A DNA stretch of 64,000 nt. Origin: HGM04593 sp045591315. Lineage in GTDB: Bacteria > Bacteroidota > Bacteroidia > Bacteroidales > Bacteroidaceae. Within the stretch, counting starts at the first letter, position 1. Each line of letters opens with the position of its first letter. The stretch is taken from positions 1 to 64,000 of the forward strand of contig JAZNSN010000074.1 of NCBI GenBank assembly GCA_045591315.1. The letters run 5' to 3'. The position numbers and the translations under genes were made by a program. Below are positions 60,160 through 64,000 of the stretch, piece by piece. Under the pieces are notes generated by a model that saw only the letters and a list, made by a program, of their open reading frames with translations, had not been told where the DNA came from and made no database searches.

Positions 60160-61035
60160 ATGCTTTCAATACTCATTCCGACAAAAGATTACGACTGCCA
60201 CCTGCTTGTCGAGGAACTCCAAAGACAAGGAGAAGCATTGGGCTGCCCATACGAGATTCTGTTGGGCGAAGACGGCACACGGCCCGAAAATCTAAGGCTG
60301 AACATTTCTGCCGACCTGTTAGAGAACTGCCGGCGGATTATAAGGGAAGAGAATGTAGGCCGTGCGAGCATACGCAATATGCTTGCCTCGGAAGCAAGAT
60401 ACTGCAACATTCTTTTCATTGACAGTGACGCCATAGTGGAAAAGCGGGACTTCCTGGAATGCTACATCAAGGCATTGCAAGAAAATGAAGTCGTATGCGG
60501 AGGATTATATCACGCGGAGAAACAGCCCGACACAGAGTGTTCGTTGCGGTTCAGATACGAGAAAGAAGCCGATAAGCAACGCGATGCCGCCACGCGGAAC
60601 AAGGCACCATACGACAAGTTCACAACATTCAACTTTGCCATAAGACGCGAATTGTTCAAGTCTATTTTATTCAACCCCAGCATTGTAAAATACGGACACG
60701 AAGACACTCTTTTCGGGAAAGAACTGGAGAGAGGCGGCCACAAAATATTTCATATAGACAACAAACTTTTGCACAACGGTCTGGAGAGCAATTCCGTATA
60801 TCTTGCAAAAGTCGAGCAATCAATAATTGCACTGAAAGAGATCAAAGATTCTATCGTCTCTACCCCCCTTATCGATGCCGCAGAAAAATTGCAGAAGTGG
60901 CATCTACGTGGAATATTCATGTTTTTTTGGCGCACATTAAAAGGAAGAATAAGAAAAAACCTGCTTGGCAAGAACCCGTCGCTTGCAATGCTGAAGATAT
61001 ACAAGCTAGGACTTTATCTGTCATTGGACAGATAA
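60160..61035 (+). CDS. Family 2 glycosyltransferase
   Basis: Predicted GT-A fold glycosyltransferase of 291 residues. It starts MLSILIPTKDYDCHLLVEEL, has the nucleotide-binding ILLGEDGT segment (about 42-49), the metal-binding DSD (about 88-90, LFIDSDAIV), and a downstream GHEDTLFGKEL that provides the usual acidic ED catalytic region. The C-terminal 60 residues are basic and partly hydrophobic (RGIFMFFWRTLKGRIRK), possibly a membrane-peripheral helix. No sugar or acceptor can be inferred. The upstream frame to 60121 is excluded because the promoter element overlaps it. It stands alone between fhs and glnS. Confidence 0.82.
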   Translation: MLSILIPTKDYDCHLLVEELQRQGEALGCPYEILLGEDGTRPENLRLNISADLLENCRRIIREENVGRASIRNMLASEARYCNILFIDSDAIVEKRDFLECYIKALQENEVVCGGLYHAEKQPDTECSLRFRYEKEADKQRDAATRNKAPYDKFTTFNFAIRRELFKSILFNPSIVKYGHEDTLFGKELERGGHKIFHIDNKLLHNGLESNSVYLAKVEQSIIALKEIKDSIVSTPLIDAAEKLQKWHLRGIFMFFWRTLKGRIRKNLLGKNPSLAMLKIYKLGLYLSLDR

Positions 61036-61104
61036 TACAGCACCGTCACAACAGCTGTATTTAAAAAAGAGTCTCGCGCACACGATATTATCGAAAAAAT
61101 AGAC

Positions 61105-61112
61105 TACTTTTG
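61105..61112 (+). promoter_or_regulatory. -7 element candidate for glnS
   Basis: TACTTTTG, exact TAnnTTTG match, 61 bases before the glnS ATG. Downstream in the leader, ATTAAAGGC (61116-61124) pairs with GCCTTTTAAT (61130-61139) with one bulge, a small hairpin of unknown role. Confidence 0.45.
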
Positions 61113-61173
61113 TAGATTAAAGGCATCACGCCTTTTAATCCTGAATAAATAAACACATAACCATATCAAAACT

Positions 61174-62916
61174 ATGGCCGAAATCAACGAAACCGAAAAG
61201 AACGAGAAAAAGAGCATCAGTTTTATTGAGCAGATTATAGTAAATGACCTTGAGCAAGGCAAGAACGGGAAGAAAGTACAGACACGTTTTCCGCCCGAAC
61301 CGAACGGATATCTTCACATCGGCCACGCAAAGGCCATATGCATGGACTTCGGAATGGCCGAGAAATACAACGGCATCTGCAACCTGCGATTCGACGACAC
61401 AAACCCGACAAAGGAGGATGTCGAATATGTTGATGCCATCATGGAAGATATAAAATGGCTTGGCTTCGAATGGGCTAACGTATATTACGCATCGGACTAC
61501 TTCGACCAGCTCTGGGATTTCGCGATCAAGCTCATAAAGGAAGGAAAGGCATATATCGACGAGCAGACAGCTGAACAGATTGCCGAGCAGAAAGGAACGC
61601 CCACCCAGCCGGGAACAGAAAGCCCCTACCGCAACCGTCCTATTGAAGAGAGCCTCGCCCTTTTCGAGAAAATGAACACCGGTGAGATTGAAGAGGGCAA
61701 GATGGTGCTACGCGCAAAGATAGACATGGCAAGCCCCAACATGCATTTCCGTGACCCAATCATATACCGTGTCGTAAAAGCAGCTCACCACCGTACCGGC
61801 GAAAAGTGGAAGGCATATCCCATGTACGACTTCGCACATGGCCAGAGCGACTATTTCGAAGGGGTTACACACTCGCTATGCACACTTGAATTCGTACCTC
61901 ACCGTCCTCTCTACGACCTTTTCGTTGATTGGGTCAAGGACGGCAAGGACCTTGACGACAACCGTCCACGTCAGTACGAGTTTAACAAACTTAACCTGAA
62001 CTATACGCTTATGAGCAAACGGAATCTGCTCATATTGGTAAAGGAGGGGCTTGTCAACGGATGGGATGACCCACGTATGCCGACACTATGCGGTTTCCGC
62101 CGCCGCGGTTACTCTCCTGAATCAATCAGGAATTTTGTTGACAAGATAGGATACACCACATACGATGCACTCAACGACTTCGCATTGCTTGAAAGTGCCG
62201 TTCGCGAAGACCTCAATTCACGTGCGACACGTGTATCAGCAGTAATAAACCCTGTAAAGTTAACCATAACAAATTATCCCGAAGACAAGGTCGAGGAACT
62301 GACAGCCATAAACAATCCGGAACGTCCGGAAGACGGAACCCATACAATCGAATTCAGCCGCGAACTATGGATTGAGCGTGACGATTTCATGGAAGATGCC
62401 CCCAAGAATTACTTCCGCCTGACTCCTGGCCGTGAGGTACGTTTGAAGAACGCATATATCGTTCTTTGTACCGGTTGCAACAAGGACACTGACGGCAATG
62501 TAACAGAAGTTCTGTGCGAATACATTCCACAGACAAAGACCGGAGAGGCCGACGCTAACCGCAAGGTAAAGAGTACCATACATTGGGTAAGCCGCAGACA
62601 CTGCTTAGATGCAGAGGTACGTCTGTACGACCGTCTTTGGAGTGCGGAAAACCCGCGTGACGAGATGGCTGCCATACGAGAAGCAAAGGGATGCGATGCA
62701 CTTGAAGCGATGAAGGAAATGATTAACCCCGACTCACTGAAGGTACTGACAGGCTGCAAAGTCGAGAAATTCCTTTCGCAGTGCAAACCTCTTGACTATC
62801 TGCAGTTCCAGAGAATCGGATACTTCAATGTTGACCCGGACTCAACACCCGAAAATCCGGTATTCAATCGCACCGTATCCCTAAAGGACACTTGGAACAA
62901 GATAAAAGGGAAGTAA
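61174..62916 (+). CDS. glnS: Glutaminyl-tRNA synthetase
   Basis: Class I aminoacyl-tRNA synthetase charging tRNA-Gln, 580 residues. The ATP signatures are HIGH at 48-51 (PNGYLHIGHAKA) and the KMSKS variant LMSKRNLL (about 282-289). The catalytic domain continues with the FDDTNP and YPMYDFAHGQSD segments, which are typical of the Gln/Glu group of eukaryotic-like GlnRS. The C-terminal anticodon-binding barrels occupy about 345-580. Presence of GlnRS means Gln-tRNA need not come from the GatCAB route. A TPR gene starts 24 bases downstream. Confidence 0.95.
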   Translation: MAEINETEKNEKKSISFIEQIIVNDLEQGKNGKKVQTRFPPEPNGYLHIGHAKAICMDFGMAEKYNGICNLRFDDTNPTKEDVEYVDAIMEDIKWLGFEWANVYYASDYFDQLWDFAIKLIKEGKAYIDEQTAEQIAEQKGTPTQPGTESPYRNRPIEESLALFEKMNTGEIEEGKMVLRAKIDMASPNMHFRDPIIYRVVKAAHHRTGEKWKAYPMYDFAHGQSDYFEGVTHSLCTLEFVPHRPLYDLFVDWVKDGKDLDDNRPRQYEFNKLNLNYTLMSKRNLLILVKEGLVNGWDDPRMPTLCGFRRRGYSPESIRNFVDKIGYTTYDALNDFALLESAVREDLNSRATRVSAVINPVKLTITNYPEDKVEELTAINNPERPEDGTHTIEFSRELWIERDDFMEDAPKNYFRLTPGREVRLKNAYIVLCTGCNKDTDGNVTEVLCEYIPQTKTGEADANRKVKSTIHWVSRRHCLDAEVRLYDRLWSAENPRDEMAAIREAKGCDALEAMKEMINPDSLKVLTGCKVEKFLSQCKPLDYLQFQRIGYFNVDPDSTPENPVFNRTVSLKDTWNKIKGK

Positions 62917-62940
62917 CAACAAGCATAATACAGCAATTGC

Positions 62941-64000
62941 ATGAACTACGACAAGGGTTTCTTTGATTCTAAGGAATTCCGTGAACTGCTCAACAGATAC
63001 AAGCAAGCCAAAGCTATTGGACCAAACCAATACTTCGGCATCGAGGAGTTCGCAGACCTGGCATCGTATTTCATGTTTGTAGAGAGATATGACGAAGCCG
63101 AAGAGGTGCTTGAGAAATCTAAGCGCCTCCACCCCTCGTCCTCCGAGAATGCAAGGATAGAAATAAAGCTCCTGCTGTGTAAGGGTGAGCCCCAGAAAGC
63201 CCTGGAATGCTTTTCGCAAATAGAATATGCTGAAGATTGCGAAACCAGAATCCTGAAAGCCGAAATTCTGTTAGCACTCAAGGACTTCAAAAGTGCGAGA
63301 GAGATTGCCATTGAGATATTGCAGAAAACAGAACCCGATCAGGAGATAATATACGACGCCCTTGAAGTTATGCTAGACTGCGGTCAAGCACAAGAAGCCT
63401 TGTTCATCTGCGAGAACATGCTAAGGGCAATTCCTAAGAAGAAGGCACTCTTGGAGGTAAAGGCAGAATGTCTTATAGAACTGCAACGAATAGACGATGC
63501 TGTTGAAATATACAACAAGCTTCTTGACGACGACCCATATTCTACTTTCTATTGGGAGCAATTGGGGCATGCCTACTATATGGTAAAGAAGTACGGAAAG
63601 GCATTAGAGTGTTTTGAGTACGAAAGTACCATAAATGAAGAGATTGAGTATGCATACATGATGCAAGGCTACTGCTATTATTTCATGCAGGATTACAGTT
63701 CGGCACGTGAAATATTCGGTAAGTTGTGCCACAAATATCCGCAATCGGCAATACCGGTGTTCTACATCGCCTTGTCCTATTATAAGGAGGGTATGAACGA
63801 AATCGCCATAGACACATTCAACAAAGTCATAAAAAATGTGCCGGAAGGGACAATTGAAGCAATGCTGGCAAGGATTAACAAGGCTATGATTCTAGAAGAG
63901 AACAACATGCCTGAACGTGCCGAAGAGGCCATTTCCATGGCCATTCTAATGCACCCGGACAACATGAAACAGCTAGTTCTCGACAGTACTCGTCTCTATG
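62941..64000 (+). CDS. Tetratricopeptide-repeat protein, 3' end outside window
   Basis: A frame of at least 353 codons, open at the window end, starting MNYDKGFFDSKEFRELLNRY. It consists of successive TPR-like helical pairs from about residue 40: FADLASYFMFVERYDEAEEVLEKSKRLHP, AECLIELQRIDDAVEIYNKLLDDDP, GHAYYMVKKYGKALECFEYE, GYCYYFMQDYSSAREIFGKLCHKYP and others. No signal peptide is present, so it is probably cytosolic, a protein-interaction scaffold. It starts 24 bases after glnS and likely shares its transcript. Specific function cannot be assigned. Confidence 0.75.
   Translation, partial: MNYDKGFFDSKEFRELLNRYKQAKAIGPNQYFGIEEFADLASYFMFVERYDEAEEVLEKSKRLHPSSSENARIEIKLLLCKGEPQKALECFSQIEYAEDCETRILKAEILLALKDFKSAREIAIEILQKTEPDQEIIYDALEVMLDCGQAQEALFICENMLRAIPKKKALLEVKAECLIELQRIDDAVEIYNKLLDDDPYSTFYWEQLGHAYYMVKKYGKALECFEYESTINEEIEYAYMMQGYCYYFMQDYSSAREIFGKLCHKYPQSAIPVFYIALSYYKEGMNEIAIDTFNKVIKNVPEGTIEAMLARINKAMILEENNMPERAEEAISMAILMHPDNMKQLVLDSTRLY

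Overview
The window is chromosomal DNA of a Bacteroidales bacterium (phylum Bacteroidota). Evidence: a SusC/SusD pair, a Bacteroidota-type TonB, a PorQ-like protein plus a secreted protein with a C-terminal sorting-like tail (type IX secretion), a Pro90-type N-succinylornithine carbamoyltransferase, DUF4468/DUF4421/Porin_10 envelope proteins, and several promoters of the Bacteroidota form TTTG-N19-21-TAnnTTTG. Genus cannot be fixed from the sequence; the type IX components point toward Prevotellaceae or Porphyromonadaceae relatives rather than classical Bacteroides. No rRNA, tRNA, CRISPR array, phage or intact insertion sequence was seen.

Layout. 1-3.1 kb: 3' end of PPi-dependent phosphofructokinase, a membrane-anchored GH25 lysozyme, and the convergent PASTA protein-rluD pair. 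3.4-8.4 kb: a tight five-gene plus-strand operon of envelope proteins (DUF4468, a 56-residue membrane protein, a porin, a Gfo/Idh oxidoreductase, DUF4421). 8.4-11.4 kb: minus-strand FadL-like outer-membrane protein and a Ser/Arg/Gly-rich repeat protein. 11.5-15.8 kb: ilvD-ilvB-ilvN with a promoter, a leader and a terminator-like leader hairpin. 15.8-22.3 kb: minus-strand run of tonB, polyprenyl synthase, an unknown gene, tatD, DAHP synthase-chorismate mutase, and an ABC importer binding protein and permease without an ATPase. 22.6-26.1 kb: plus-strand porQ-cmk-ispH-pfkA. 26.2-30.7 kb: minus-strand fau-meaB and flippase-pepD. 30.8-34.1 kb: rsmA-mgtE-secreted hydrolase. 34.2-41.8 kb: a SusC/SusD locus that carries no glycoside hydrolase but has a metallohydrolase-like lipoprotein and two thioredoxin-fold lipoproteins. 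41.9-42.1 kb: a small inverted-repeat element. 42.2-46.4 kb: a large secreted protein and a five-repeat DUF349 protein. 46.6-51.3 kb: minus-strand sigma-54 activator-lptE-TPR-secG, and an SLC13 transporter. 51.5-56.9 kb: a TamB-like giant and argF'. 57-60 kb: minus-strand rarA and fhs. 60.2-64 kb: a glycosyltransferase, glnS and a TPR protein cut by the window end.

The genes are mostly housekeeping (branched-chain amino acid, aromatic, arginine, isoprenoid and one-carbon metabolism, glycolysis, envelope biogenesis). The accessory part is the SusC/D-thioredoxin locus and the inverted-repeat element after it. The points most worth a second look are the TamB-like gene without a conventional start, the ilvD leader, the 194-bp inverted-repeat element, the putative catalytically dead metallohydrolase lipoprotein, and very long perfect palindromes between convergent genes that include the 3' coding ends of the minus-strand genes.
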